Source: Rhea pennata (lineage: Eukaryota > Chordata > Aves > Rheiformes > Rheidae). Taken from it: a stretch of DNA of 64,000 nucleotides. Under the pieces are notes generated by a model. That model ran no database searches, was not told where the DNA came from, and saw only the letters and a list, made by a program, of their open reading frames with translations. Shown piece by piece: positions 36,410-50,329 of the stretch. The stretch covers positions 56,678,053 to 56,742,052 of the forward strand of contig NC_084702.1 in assembly GCF_028389875.1 (NCBI RefSeq). Reading direction: 5' to 3'. Within the stretch, counting starts at the first letter, position 1, and the number at the start of each line of letters is the position of its first letter. A program made the position numbers and the translations under genes.

Positions 36410-39400
36410 AGATAGCAGTATTCCTAGGAATTTATAAATTATTGTTTCTGGTTTGATTTTGGCTTTTATGCAGCTAGCTGTGGCCTTAATTCTCATTTTC
36501 CCAGCTACTCTGTTTTGTTTGTTTGCTTCTTCATTTTTCCTCTATCTTTTTATTTGAAGTTTATGCAAGCTGAGAGATTCCTGCTGAATGAGTTACTGCT
36601 TTATCATCTTGGTGCTATTTGAACAGCATTCGTCAGCACAGCATGAATAGTCTCACTGCATCTCTCCTCACGTCATAGCCAAATATGACTTACCTCTCCA
36701 CAAAAATGAAACCAGCATTAAATAACAGCTGTTAAGTGATGAGAATAGATCTAGTAGAATTCTAGAATCTAGGACTATTTCAGAGTAAGGAAACCTGAGT
36801 ATTTGGCTTACTTATCCTCCATCCCCTCCAAAACTAAGCATATTTGTATTCTCTGGTCTTAACCATCTTCCATTTCCTGTGAAGAGAGACATTTGAAGTC
36901 ATAAAATTACTCACTTTGTTACCCATACTGAAAAGTCTAAGGAAATGTACAACACTACCTGCACCAGCTGAGATTGTTTATGATGACTCTAAAAAACCTT
37001 GCATGTACACTGTTCATAAGCCCTCCAGGGGCAAGAAGAAATTCTCCTTAATCAGGGAAGCTGGAGTAAAATAGCAAGCGATCAACTTTGTACCTGAACT
37101 AGTCTTCATCAATAATCAGTAATCTGTATAATACTACATAGCTACACAGAGCCCAACAAAACTCAAATGACATTATGTTTTTCTGGTTCTAGTCTAGTCT
37201 ACAAGATAGGTCAAGACATGGCAAAGAACAAGTGTCATGAGATTATCGCTGAAACAAAAAGCTTTTAGGGAGTTTATGGAGTAAATGGATTGTGAGGAAA
37301 GAGAATATGGACAAGAAGAAATGCATATGTTATGGGCGGGCAAGTGGATTCAGAGACTGGTGAGAAAAAGGAGGTAAAGCATCTGTAATGAAAGAGGAAA
37401 GGAAAAATGACTAGATATGTCTAGCCACTCTGTGGATGAAGAATTGAGTGTTTCTGCTGTATACAACTCTGAAGGCATGTGGAGTAAATTGCTCCAGGGT
37501 AAACCATACTTACATGACGTAGGAATAAAATCTTTCAGGGACAAAAACAAGGAGTTTTCTTAAAGTTCTAATTAAGTTACTTCTGAATACTACATTGTGC
37601 TCAGATCCTTTTTCTCTAGTGGGGAATATCATTATTGGCTCTCTGTAGAAGAATAGGGCATCACATTTCCTTGGGGAGGTTTTGTTGATCCTCTGCTGAA
37701 GATCAACAGAGCTGTGTAATTATGGCCATATTAACTACTGGCTGATGTTAAATTACTTGTAGGAAGGGTAATAAGGCAGCAATCCATCTGCTTTCAGTAT
37801 TTCTTATCAGTCTCATTTCAGACCCATATGAGTGAAAGAGCAATGTGGCTGTAGACAGTGGTCTCCTTGCAATAGTAGTGTATTCTTCTTGACAAGAGTA
37901 GTATATGAAACTATTAGATGGATTTTAGATTGATGATCCTGCTACCTTTTGCCATGAAATAGGATGAGCATTCATAGGGTGGTCACAGATAAGAAGAGAT
38001 AGAATTACTTGGACTAGTTTTGCTCCCTTTGTTGCATTTGTTCATTCTTTGTTTCAAACTGATCTTCATTTTCCTTCATTTTAGAATTGTACTTCTGACT
38101 GCTCAGACAACTGAGCAATTCTGATTGCCGTGTATGAGTGAATGGTTAGTGCCACTATTTACTTTTACAGCAGTATGGGAGATTCAGATAGATGGATATG
38201 TTGATATGAGAAGTTCTGTTTGATGGACCAGGGAGAAAGCAAAAGCTGAAAGACCTGGTTTAAGGGGTCATTATTTAATTACAGGAAAATTAAGTAGCAA
38301 AAGTGAACGACATAATCTGCCATTTTGGATGGCAATAGTTTTTCAAGTATTTTCAAGCAATAGTTTGAAAAACAGTTATTGCTGAGGAGAAGGTTTTTAG
38401 AATAGAAAATCCCAGGTCCCCTGTAAGCAGATGGAGGAAGAGGCAGAAACTATAAAAGACAAACTGCTTAAAGAGAGAAGAAGAAAAAGATGCAAGGCAA
38501 GGAGAAGTAACAGGATGAATTTGGAAGTCTGGAGACAAAATGAATCAGGATAATCTTAAAGCAAATCTCTTTTTGTAAAAAAATATAACTGTTACTGTTT
38601 TAAATCTAAAGCAGCATGATTTTTCTTGGAGTTGATTTCCTTCTTTAGTTCAAGTTGTATTTATTATTATCTGAAATTGCCCACTATGGTAAAATAATCA
38701 CTCTTATACAACGCATTAAGAAACCCTTATGTCATTTTAAAGGTCAGATTTTTAAATGTGTTTGAACTTAATTTATTGATATTAGCTTGGAAATGTTGCA
38801 CACAATAATTTGTGTCTACAGATAAATAACATTTTCCCTACCTGACTTGTGGGTGAAAATGGTTTGGATCAGCAAACAAGCTGCAAATAGCTATATGTTA
38901 TTGCAGATGGTCTTGCACTTTGGATTACATGGGAGAATTAAAAAGCCTTTTTTTTTTTTTTTTTTAATTGGAAGTTAATTACATCTCCTGGAAAGAAATT
39001 TTCAGAAATCAGGGGACAGCCCTCCGCCCTGACATTTAATATACTCACTCTATTACCATAAGAGAAATTTATGGAGAAGTTGTAGCTTTCATACCCTTCA
39101 TCTTTATACCAGGAGCCTTCACTCAATTGAGTTGCGACTTCTGATGATTTAAGAAGGTTCAAGTCCAGTACTTTCCTGAGGAGATGGTATAGTCTGTGGG
39201 GAATGACTAGTGCACAACCTTTCCAACAAAGGGGATACATAATTTGACATAGTTTGGAGGATGGCTGTATAAGCTAGTCTTTCTCCCGAGACAGAGCTGC
39301 AGCAGCTGTGTCAGTCATCTTCTCCTAAGGGAGGACCTCTAACTGCTGTAACCAGAACAACTTGCAGAGTCCAGCATCTGCCATCTTGCTGAGAAAGAAG

Positions 39401-42400
39401 CAGATATATACCTGTATGAATGTGTGAGAAGAGCACATACGGTGACCTAGCACAGTGACAAAGAGACCGTGCAACCCTTAGGACCAAGGTATACAGGAGC
39501 TGATTGCCACTACTGTCGCGATTCATCCGTGCCCAGGCCAATCTCCCTGTTCAGTTTGCAGACTGCAAACAGTTTGGGAGCCCTGGGCTGGGCCTAACAG
39601 CGTTAGTAACAAATCTGATGTTGCCACTTGGTGATTAAAGATGTTTGTATGCAGCTGTTCATTGATCTGTACTCACCAGATCTTGGATTTTCGTACTGGC
39701 TGTGCCTATTTGTGTAGAGACTGTGTGTATCTATGTGTAGAGTAACTGTGCCTTTTTATTGCTGCAGTTCCAGCATTGTGTATTGAACCCATTGCAACCT
39801 TTTATAATCTACCCTGGCTAAAGGACTACTCTGTCTTCTATGTAGATACCCCTTATACCACAGCTGGAAAGAGAGACAAATATTACTAGTGTTAGTGTTG
39901 TGGCTAGTAGTGGAGACCCTTGAGTGCTTCCTGGAGGACAACACAATTCGTCCTCGTTTCTTGTGGAAATGAGCAGATTGGAGCTTTCAGGCTGCAGACA
40001 GGCCCATACAGCTCAGAGAAAAATGTTTAATTCTGGCACCATTTCCCCCCAAGAACAGGTATGTTTTGTTATGACTTTTATTTAAACAAATAAAAAAGAA
40101 CCGTTGCTGATTTTTATGCCTGTTCTGGAAGCTGTTTTTTCTTTGAGTCTTACCTAACTACAGCTAACTTTGTAAGCACCATAAGGTAGGTATTATAATA
40201 AAGGAAACACAGTTTTACTGGAAAACACGATAGTACCACTTGATGATTTTTTCTGTCAGCTGCTGGGTCCAGTTCATCTTAACTGCAAGGCTTTTTAAAA
40301 TTAAATTGCTCTAGTCATTCCTAGAGTCATATCATGTAATTCTCTCTTGTATATGTCTATACTAATTTATATATGTGTATAATAGAATGCAAAAGGACTA
40401 AAAAGTGAGTGAACTTTCTAAACTGAGACTATATGTAGATAGCTATGATTTGCAGATCTGAATACCAATCTTTTGATCCAATGGCACTGAGTTAGACACT
40501 ATAGTGTGGAAAGAAAAGGATTCCTTTCTTTGTCTTCTTAACTGTTCAGGAATTTTTGTGTTTGTGCAGCTACAGTCCATTATTACAAACAGCTGAAAAA
40601 AAATCAGAATAGAGTTCTGTATGCTGAGTCAGGTAGTGATTTCTCAGAGCTATAATGCTGGATAGATTTCAAACACACCTGTTAAATATTTGTAGTTCAG
40701 CAAATGCAGAAGCAGTCATTTGTAAGCATCATATTAACACTATTTTGCATACATACATTGTCTTTTGTCCCGTAATCCCAATAAGGTTTGCAAATATTAA
40801 TGACTTTCATGAAGTTTGTACAGGCCATATCTGCTCAGAATGAACCCTGTGCCTGGCCACTCATGCATGGATGTTGCACAGGTACACAGTCTGATGTAAT
40901 CATTTTATATTTTACAGAGGATTACCTACAATATAGTCTGGCTGTGGTTTGTTTTAAATAGTGGAATCAATATGTGTTTGAAGCGTTACTCAAGAGTTTA
41001 CAGAGAAAAAATGACCCATGTTACTTCCTTCTTTTGTACCATTGCCGAGTAGCACGGTTCTCCAAGTACTGTCTCTCCTGAAAGCCATGCTCATGTCTTC
41101 AGTTAGTGAACAGCCTTCCAGAATGAGTAGGAAAGCAATTTCCCTATGATGGCTGAGATGTATACTCTTAATACTATGTTATAGCAAATTATATGTCAGT
41201 GGCTATTCAATGGCAAATCCCCATGCCATTAGTTTATGTTGGGAAGGGGGCTTTGAAAGGGTAAAGAATATTGCTTGAGCAAGATAAGATTTTTATTTCA
41301 CACTGCTTTTAACATGACTCTGCTGTGCAATGGGGAAATACATTTCCCCGCAAAATCCTTATTTTTTGAAAACACGGCAGTACAAATAAGGAATTACAGG
41401 GTTTCTTAAAACTGCTTTCTAGATAGAGAATGCATCCTGTATCTGTTTTATTAGTGGCACAAATCATACCAGAGCCAGGAGAGGACCAAATGATCCACAA
41501 AACCTCCTCATGTTTCCTCCTCGTGGGAGTACAAGACAATGTCTTCGTGTGAACTTCCCTAGCAAATGGATCAGTGCTTAGGACCACTACATAGGAAAAA
41601 TGACATCACTGTCTTTTTCAGCCATGTGGACAGCTTTTCTCATTAATTGTTTTATATACATCATGATTTTTATGTTCTATATTCCAGCTACAAATGCTTG
41701 ATTTTACTATATTGGAACACTGAGTTGAGCGTTTCTGTATCTTTAGTTCTTGATGTGGCATAATGTTCTCTTCCGATTTGTGGTAAGTCTGTATCCATTG
41801 AGGTAAGCCCTCATGAGTGTTTGCTTTGTGATGCTTGTGGCTTTCTGAGTTGCAGTTTACAAATTTTCCTATGCTAAAGTATTTTTACAGTTCATTACTT
41901 TTTATTTACTTCATAAGAACATAAAGGAGTCCACTCAGACTTTCGGTTCAGGATGCATTTAACAATAAATTGATTGTCTTCCAACCAAATGAACCACTAC
42001 AAGGCAAGACAAGAAACTACTATACATGTCAACTGATGCAATTTATAGCTGACTTTAAATATTATGGTGTTGACTGCACACAAAGATTACACTGTAAAAG
42101 ATTAACTAGGGCAGATTAAAAGCAAATTAAATAACTGATACACTCTGAAGCCTATAGATAACAACAGGATTAATGCAGAATCCTGTAGCCTTTTGCTCAC
42201 CCTAGCAGTCCCGGAAAAATCAAAGGCCCTCAGGAATATCTGACTCCTGAAAATTCTTTGAGCAGAGACCTCGCATCACAAATGAATGGTGGCTTCTTAG
42301 TACTATCCCATTGTTTCTGTAGGCCAGACTGAAAAAGTGGGACTGTGAGTGACTCAACTCTTTTATGCTTATTTTTTTGCCAAAAAATCTATGGAGATGT

Positions 42401-42583
42401 ATGGCAGTGTGGGACAGAATTAGCTTTTCATTTACCCTGAAGGTTTCTGAGACAGCATCAAGCAAGGAAGAAACTTGGAAATACAATGTACATGCGGGAA
42501 CAGGACACCTAAAATGCAACATAAAGCCCACAGCTTTATCAGATTTATATAAAATAACAATGACTTGTTCAAGAGTGCAAATC

Positions 42584-42630
42584 TATCATCATCATCATCA
42601 TCACTACTATTATTACTATTATTATTATTG
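42584..42630 (+). repeat. (ATC)n-(ATT)n compound microsatellite
   Basis: A run of atc units passes into act and att units. It creates artificial His and Tyr runs in one frame and Asp/Asn runs on the other strand; the frames over it are not genes. Confidence 0.95.
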
Positions 42631-44026
42631 AATGACACTTCCTTCTCTGAAGAACAGTCCTTTCATAGCTAGTGACAAAAGCAATGTTTTTTTGAGTACA
42701 CATCACATGACACATCTCTCTATTAGGCACTGTCCTATTCATGCAGCTGTGTTCTGCCAGGGAACACGGTTAGATATTTGTCTCAGCTTCTAATGTCAAC
42801 CTTTAAATTTTTTTTTCTGTTTGCCTTTGTTATGACCTGAAAACCTCAGGAAAGATTAAACCAAAGTTAGTGCAGTCTGTGAGGGTGGGTGAAAAAAATA
42901 GCAATAACGGAATAATATTCTCCTGTGTTCCCATTTGGCTTGCAGTCTGGTAAATCATTGCCTTTACAGGATTAATATTTTAACCCATATGTAGATTATA
43001 TGGAATTGTATGACTATACATTCATAAATAAAAAAAGGTCATTTTAAGCACAGCTAATTTTGGATAATGATTTCTTATGTATTGAGATCCAATAGCATTT
43101 TCAATGCTGGCCAAACATAAATGGAAAAAAAAAAACCAACATTTCCTGTTTAAATGACACAGAACTCCTACTCCTGCCTACAATGAAATCAGAGGAGGAA
43201 ACTCTAATGGCAGAGAATGAGTAAGGATATGTGTACTTTTGTTCTCATGGGACTGGGTCTGACTGCAAGACCAGGAATGTTTACCATATGCTTTGCTAAC
43301 AGAAGATTCACTTGAATGTGCATCTAGGAGCTTAGCACAGGTCCAGGCTCTTGTCCTTGCAGTCTGGACAGGAAGAAGTGTCTGGACAAGCTCACCTCAG
43401 CCTGTCCACCATACCTTGAGCTGGTATTTTCTTAAACTAAATGTGGATGTTATAAGTTGAAGGTACATCCAGGCTGCAGCCAGCTCAGCAGAAATGGATT
43501 GTGGTGCCTGATTGTCTCCTGGAATTTGTCATTGACTTCTGCAGGCTGGGGAATTCACCCGTAAAATAGTATCTTAGAATTTATCTATATAACATGGTCT
43601 TGGATACAGCCTTAAAAAGTCCCAGAATCAGTGAGCATTTTGCTTGCATAAGAAATGAGCTCTATTGCTGTCACAGTACAATTCAGGCTCATCGTCATCC
43701 CTGTCCACTCCGGGAGACAGGAAAATACTTACTTTCTTACTATTTGTGTGATTGTAGTAACTTCTCAAGAATGGAATGTTCACAAATAGGCTTGTGGAAG
43801 ACAGGTATTTTAGCAGCAGATTCATGCACATCAAAAACATGAAGGTGACAGTCAGAACATGTCAACACAGTTGGCTGTGTGGAAGAAAGAGCAAAGATAA
43901 TATGAGAGACTTGTAGAAAGATACAAATATTGAAAACTGCCTCTTTGATGCCTCCTGAGAAGAAAGACCCGAAGAAGTTAACATGCACATGCAAACCTAA
44001 GGAGAGTTGAAGTCCATATACATTAC

Positions 44027-44041
44027 CCACTAGGAGGCACA
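44027..44041 (+). promoter_or_regulatory. CTCF-like motif
   Basis: CCACTAGGAGGCACA fits the CTCF core with one mismatch, in the same orientation as the motif at 36,394. Motif evidence only. Confidence 0.35.
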
Positions 44042-45899
44042 ATATTTGCATACTAGAATTTAAAGATATTATTCTGGACACTAGGATGTACTTACAATGT
44101 CCTTAGAAGATAGCAGAAGCACCTTAAGAATGATAAATTAATAAATGGGAGTAAAAAGGGCATAAAGTTCAAATAAAGGGCATCATTCAATCCCTATTAA
44201 AATATAAACAGCTCACACAATCCCATTAAGCTCAGTGAGAATAGGATACTGAGCCTGAAGAAGGGTCCTTAGAGCATGATAAGGTCTACATGCATGCAAA
44301 ATGGAATACAAAACCAGAGAATTTTAATTTACTTCTACATCTAAAATAAAGTAGGCAGAATAATGTCTTGCATTTGGGCTGTTTTCCCAGAAACAAAGTA
44401 CTTTATTATTTTTTTTCTTCTAAACCATTGAAGTCATTACCAGTAGCCAATCCCTAATAAAAAATGAATAAAAAAATGAGTGGGTCTTAGCCTGTACTCT
44501 CTGTTCAGGCAGAACTCTTGCTGACAGCACAGCTGCTGCAGGATGACAACCCCTTAGAGTACACGCAAAATGCTGTTTGCCTGCCACATACTGAGTGTGG
44601 TTGTTAGCGATGGGACTAATCCTTTTGCAATTCCTGTGTCAGCTTCTTGGTGCTTGGAAAGAATTGACACTCCGGCTGGTCTCAGCATTCCTCTAGCAAG
44701 TCCTCAAAAGCCACGTCAGCTTGAACGGGAAGATGGCAGAAGAAATGCAGGGAAAGGCCTGTGTGGAAACTGTGGCAGTAACTGTGGCGCTCTGAGCACT
44801 TCTGAGCCCTTGTGTCCAGGGGAGCACCTTTGCGACATCCTGATTCCACATCTGGGTGAGATCTGGGCACATCCCAGCCCTTTCCCCCTTCTCTTCTTCC
44901 TATATCTTAGTTGAGAAGGCAACCTGGGTGTACAGAATGGCAGGAAAAAAGGTGGCTTTGATTAGTCCCTAATCTGTATGAGTGGGGAAATGGGGATCCC
45001 AAGGCAGGTAGTGATGCTTGCTGCTCCATCTAGATGCAACTAATCTAATAATCTTATGAATTAATTGGGCAAAGCTGGTTCTGAGGTTTGCAGTTAAAGG
45101 CTGATTGACACCTTGATGCATTGAACTGGAAAGGATATACCTCCTCTGAGATCACACCAGTGCTTCAGTCCCAGGTATCCAAGATCTTGCTTGTGCACTA
45201 CTGAAGTTACAGGAAGCCTCAGAGATCTAGGATCAGGACCTTTGAGGGGGTACAAAGCACATAGCTCCCAGACATCAGTTCTTGCAGATGTATGGCCAAA
45301 AGGGGGGAATGTGCTGACCTCCTATCAAGAATATTTCGATATGTGCACTGCCTAGGGTTTCTGGGGAGCTCAAGAAGGATTGTGTTTGCTGACCATGTTT
45401 TTTCTCCTCTGGAAGTAGGGCAACTCTTCACAGTCCCTAGCCTCAATCTGACATAACTTGCTGATCCACAGTGTTTCAGCTTGTCCTCTATAGAACTGAC
45501 TTTCTATCCAGGTTCAGTGCTTTGGGTTTAGTTTGTGTTGTGGTCTGTGATTGTGGGGTTTTTAATGGACAGATTCCATTCTGTTCCCAGTCATCTTACT
45601 ATTACCTTATTTTTTCGGCATCCAATTGCTTTCCACTGGTCTTATGTGCAAGTTTTGGCTCTTGTTGGCAGGGGTTGTTTTTGGACTTGTTTCCTGAGTG
45701 TCTTATACAGTTCCTTTGCTGAGGCCTCGTTGTATCACTACAAAGCAATGATAGTATTCAAAATATTAATGAACTCTCAAGAAATAACAATACTCTGAAG
45801 AAAAGTAGCAATATTAATAAGCTCTCTTTACAGCAGAAAAACAAGAGCAATAGGCTGAGAGAGTCGAGTGCAGTCAAGCCCAGAGACGTCCTTCCCAAG

Positions 45900-46790
45900 C
45901 AAGGACTGGGAGTGCAGGACATCTCGGACACGGGGAAGCCGCCCGCCGCCTTCCCCGTCAGTGCCCGGAGGGGAAGCTCTTTTCCCGGAGCACTTTTCGG
46001 AGGGAGGCTCCAGCCGAGCGGGGCCGGGCGCCGCCGGACCGGCCCCAGAGGAGGTCCCGCCCCGCTCACCTGGGCAGCTGGGGCGGCCGCCGCTCCTCGG
46101 CGCTCCTCGGAGGATGAGCGGGCCCGGGAGGAAGGTGAGGAGAGGCTGGCCCGGGGGCTGCGGGCCGGACCCGCGGGCAGCCTGCATGCAAAGGAGGGTT
46201 TCGCCCTCCCCGGCGGCGTGCGCGGCGGGGCGAGTGCCTGGAGTTTGCTTTTGGGGAGGGAAGGCTGGCGCCGATGTCCCGGGACGGTGCGCTGCGGGTG
46301 CAGGGTGCCCGGCTCGGTGCGGTGCCTGCTTGCTGGCGCTGTGCGTCTTGCTGAGGAGCTTGGAGCCCAGCGCTGGGCTGGCTCCTCGCCTGCCCCCTCG
46401 GCCCGGCGGCGGCGTGCACCTCCAGCTCTGCTTCGGGCCCCCCGCGGGCCGGCTCGCCGCCTCCCCCTGCAGCCGTCCGGGGGGCACAGGCAGGAGCAGC
46501 GCTCTCGGCAGCCGCCGCCCCGTGCTGCGGGAGCCCCGCTCGGCGCCGCAGCGAGCCCGCGGGCGGCGGAGCGGTGCTGAGCCCGCGGCCGCCTCGGCGC
46601 CGAGAGGGGCTGGGAAACCTCCCTGCCGGCTCCGGCCGGCTCGCCCTGGGCTTTCCCCGGCCCGGAGGCTGCAGCAGGCGGTGACCCGGGCAGGGCCCGG
46701 GGACAGCCTCAGCCCGGCCCTGGCTGGGAACCCTCGGGGCCGCGGCGGAGGGGCGGGTGTCCGCCGCCGCTAGCGCGCCCGCTTGGCCTC
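45900..46790 (+). promoter_or_regulatory. CpG island about 6 kb upstream of PDE8B, possible alternative promoter
   Basis: A sharp GC-rich, CpG-dense block of about 0.9 kb flanked by AT-rich sequence. A 301-codon open frame on + and others on - cross it, but their Gly/Pro/Arg/Ala content is what GC-rich DNA gives in any frame. A plausible first exon ends at 46,134 with a GGAAG/gtgagg donor. It could serve PDE8B, a divergent non-coding RNA, or an unknown gene. Confidence 0.7.
46114..46134 (+). CDS. hypothetical alternative first coding segment (MSGPGRK) ending at a splice donor
   Basis: An ATG in reasonable context (aggATGA) is followed by six codons and then gtgagg, a good donor, in phase 0. 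PDE8B coding exon 1 also ends in phase 0, so this segment would join PDE8B exon 2 in frame. This is inference; no transcript evidence is available here. Confidence 0.25.
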
Positions 46791-47699
46791 GTTCAGCACA
46801 GCTGGCCGGGAGCTGGCTTTAGCGGTGCCTCGTGCGCACTGCACGGAGCCAAAAGCGTCCTGCAAATGCAACAGCCGCGCAAGTGGTATTTGCCTTGCAA
46901 ATACGCCCATTGAACAATGAATCAACGGAGAATCGCTGTGTTATTAAAACTGTAACAAGCAGATAGCACGCTTATTATGGGGAAATGACCACTGAAATGT
47001 TGCCGGAGGACTTTTCCGTGCTGTTAGGAGAACTGTTGATTGCTTTTTTTTTAAAGTGCAGTGAAGTACTTGATTCAATCCTGTTCTAAGGCAAACCAAA
47101 GGGCTCTTATATATGTGGCTTTTTGTATATGACCTGCTTGCCGTTGTCATAGAAAATGCTAAGTATTGAGCTCCCCTCAAGGTGAGCAATGGTGTCTGCC
47201 AGTATAGTCTTACCGCTAGTGATGGAAGCACTGTGTTCTTCTGTGTGTTACTCTTCATCTTCAAAGCTCTGTGCTAAAGCTGATGGGCTGTGTCTCTCAG
47301 AACATGCTGATACAAGGACAGTGCCAAGCTGGCCCGTCCTAGGGAATGGGCTGCAGGCATCTGTCCCCGCATTCCCTAGGGCAGCTTGTGGTTTGGGCTC
47401 CTGTCCTTGTCAGTAGCAAGGAGGCAAAGCCCAAGGCTGCACCTTTTTATACCCCTGGGGAGAGAGAAGCAGCTGCAGCCTTCTCAGGCTCAAGAGAGAG
47501 CAGAAACTGCAGCTCTTCCTTGCTCTCGCTCAAAGGGGTGGAAAAGGTGAAGGAGAGCAGAGGTCCCTCCTGCCCCTCTGTGCACTCTCAGCGCAATTTG
47601 TGCCCTAGCAGCATTTGCAGCAGCACAGGGCACAGGCTACTAGTGGAAAGGGAATGGGACCAAGTTCCCTCTTCAGTTCTGCTTGCCTGAGCGATCTCA

Positions 47700-47780
47700 T
47701 CAAAAGACTTCTGTGTGACTCAATTTCCCTATTTGCAAAACACGCATAGTGTAGTTTAAGGAAAAAAGTGAGATAGCTGT
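47700..47780 (+). repeat. possible MIR-type SINE trace
   Basis: gtgtgactcaatttccct followed by atttgcaaaacacgcatagtg resembles the MIR block with a cctcagtttcc and catctgtaaaatgggg order. It is short and diverged. Confidence 0.35.
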
Positions 47781-49875
47781 TATTGTCTGAGCCAACCAAA
47801 ATTTGCCTGTAAAAGAAGGCTAGAGTCTGACAGGTTTTATGTTGTGAGGAATTATCAAGCAATTCCAGCAAATCCATTCAGTCTGAGCAATGCTTACTTC
47901 CATTTTTACTCCCTGGGAATATCTTATTGCAGGATGTTGCTATTGGGAGATTTTGCTCATAGCATTCACAGAATTTAGTATACATACTAAATTCTATATA
48001 AATCCATAGTAAATTAAAACATAGTTTTATTTCAGCAAATAATTTTTTCAAAGTTATGAAGTGAAAATACCTTTGGACAGAGTAAAAAAAATACAGGAAT
48101 TTATTTTGCTTTTTGGTTGAATTGGAGGAAGTTCATTGCTTTTAGTGAACTTGCTCCTGATTACACTGGTGTGAAAATCATCAGATCTGTAGATTGAAAA
48201 ATACATTCTGCTCTTCATCAGGCAAAAGGAATAACTTTCACCTTTCCTATTCAACATCTGTTTTCCAAACAACATAATTTCTTGTATTGTTGAGGAATAA
48301 AAACACAAGGTTAGTGTCTGAAAATTATTATAGTTTTTTTAAAAAATGGAGGTTGTACATAGAAGGCTTCCATTCTAACTGCCACAATTATTCTTTTCCT
48401 CATATCTATTTTGAGTTAAAAACACAGTATGTAGTCTGCATAATATATTTTTAAGTATTTACTCTGCTGTAATCTAGGTATACAGCTTATTAGTTTTCAC
48501 TGTAGTTTAGAAATCAGATATGAAAGGACTGAGAAGCTGTTGAGCTTCCTAAAAACTCAGATCCTATTCCTAGTAACTTTTTTTCTATACAGGCTTATTT
48601 ATACATTCTTAAACTGGATTTATGGTAAATGAACCATGAATAGAGGTAACTATCTTCAGAAGCTGGTTGTCAAGTACCAGATTTTTAAGTCTCTCTAAAA
48701 TGCGACCTCTGAAGTAGTATATTGTTACTGCAGTGAACTGGGATTTATAGATGTTACTTCCAATAATGCCAACATAAATTTACCAATCTACTTGTAGCAT
48801 AAAGTCTTAATATTGAGGTCTGTATGAACTTGTGACTGGCTTTGGAAGGGATATAAAGTTTGGAGGAGTATATTTTCCTCATTGTGGAAGGATTTATAAG
48901 TTTAAGTCCTATAGAGAATCCCTTCCTTTTTACTGGAAAAAAGACTAGATGCTTCAGGGTTCTACTGACTTCTTTCAGAATCATTCAAATACTTAAATCC
49001 ATTGTGCTAAAATTAGACATGTAAAAGAAATTAGTTTCCAGTAAAGAGCAAAATTTGTTAGGATTTAGGATTTTTTTTAGTTTACAACTAAGGCCAGTGA
49101 AGGCTTTTTTTAGTGGAAAAGTTCGTGTATATTAATGTCTGCCAGTGGTTAAATGCACTGGCTTAATTCTGGGGCTATACAAAATGTAAGTTCCTGAGGG
49201 TAGTCTGCTTCGGTGCATTAACTGTACCTCCCGTAAGTCCCTGGTGCTCACACATGCTGCTCACGCTTAGCTGTTGTCAATCAGGGCAGACTGCAGCCAG
49301 ATGACAGCAAGAGCAGCATTTGATAGAGAAGTGTGTGCAATGAGACTTGGAACAAGTGAGTGAGCGTGAATGAGTGTGTGTGAAATATTCCTTTTCCTCC
49401 AATGTTCAGTAAATCTGCAGTTATCTTCTCACAGGAGAGATGCAGCAAGAATATAGATGCTTTTCACCTCCTATTTCATCTGTAGACAGTCATCTTTCTC
49501 CTCTGCACCTGCTCACTTTGCCCCACTCCAGGCTGCGCTCATGCTAATCAACACTTGCTTGTACTGTCTCTCCTTCTGCTGTCAGGTGAAGCATTACTCT
49601 CCTCTTTTCTGCTGCCTTTCATCAATCCATACAGATTCCCCATTCTGCAGCCCACCTTGCTCTCAAGTGCTCTGGCACTTCTTCTGGGCAGGTCCATACT
49701 GCGCAATGATGATCCTTTCCCATTACCCAGAAACCTACAGCAAAGTGAGAGATATTCAAGAGTTATACTTAGCAAAGAATCTCAGACCTGTAACTTCTTG
49801 TTCTTACGACTTATTCTCTGATGTAACTGGAATGTTATTCCTAAACAAAGGAAATCCATGTGCAAAGGGGCAGCT

Positions 49876-49935
49876 GTCTGCAATCCTATCTGAAATCAAT
49901 AGCAAAGCTGTCACAGACTTCAACAGGAGCAGGAG
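49876..49935 (+). repeat. ancient interspersed repeat trace
   Basis: tgaaatcaatagcaaagctg and cacagacttcaacaggagca resemble the widespread amniote pattern of paired 'tcaatgg' and 'gacttcaatgggagcagga' blocks, a decayed old repeat. A shorter trace of similar type is at about 2,748-2,790 (cccactgaaatcagtggg). Family not assignable. Confidence 0.35.
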
Positions 49936-50114
49936 AGAACCCTGAGCACTGGGATGTTAAGGAAATCTAGGCATTGACTGACTGCTGAAATGACTTCTCA
50001 CTGATGTTGATTTAGAAAAATGGACTGTGAATAGCTAACAACACTGTTAGGGTTCGATCTGACATTTTCACCAAGCTCAATCTACAAAGTCAAAATACTG
50101 TTTACTTTCATGTT

Positions 50115-50329
50115 CATTACTAAAATTCTAAATACTCCTGATACCTAGAGTAGGTAAATTCCTATCAGCTAGGTCTCAAACAGGCACTCAACAGCTCTTA
50201 AAGGCCTTTCTGGGCACCTTCATTTACAGCTACTATATGGATTCTGAGTGTGATGATCCCGTGTCCTGCTCCTGCCTCTGTTGCAAATCTCAGGTGTGGC
50301 CTAGGGCAAATAAATGAATTCCCCAACTT
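50115..50329 (+). repeat. 215-bp duplicated segment, copy 1
   Basis: Aligns base for base, without gaps, with 50,911-51,125 (offset 796). I count about five single-base differences, all transitions, so roughly 98% identity. Its 3' part runs into a MIR-type SINE that continues beyond the duplicated part, so this copy keeps the fuller context and is probably the original. Confidence 0.96.

Larger units (their letters stand above)
27831..45860. other. intergenic region with no recognised protein-coding gene
   Basis: Eighteen kilobases of mostly AT-rich DNA. All open frames are under about 120 codons, lack recognisable domains and are consistent with chance. I can support only an old MIR fragment near 28.2 kb, another ancient repeat at 34.04-34.15 kb, microsatellites at 33.99 and 42.58 kb, and two CTCF-like motifs at 36,394 and 44,027. 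Non-coding RNAs or distant enhancers cannot be excluded. Confidence 0.75.

Noticed and set aside
39240..40080. Segment considered as a possible solo LTR
   Set aside because: No convincing TG...CA ends, target-site duplication or primer-binding context; left as unannotated intergenic sequence.
42365..42631. Frame ending in His and Tyr runs
   Set aside because: The runs are the translation of an (ATC)n(ATT)n microsatellite.
45868..46773. 301-codon + strand frame and 219-codon - strand frame at the 46-kb island
   Set aside because: Same compositional artefact. Only the short ATG-to-donor segment at 46,114-46,134 was kept, as a hypothesis.
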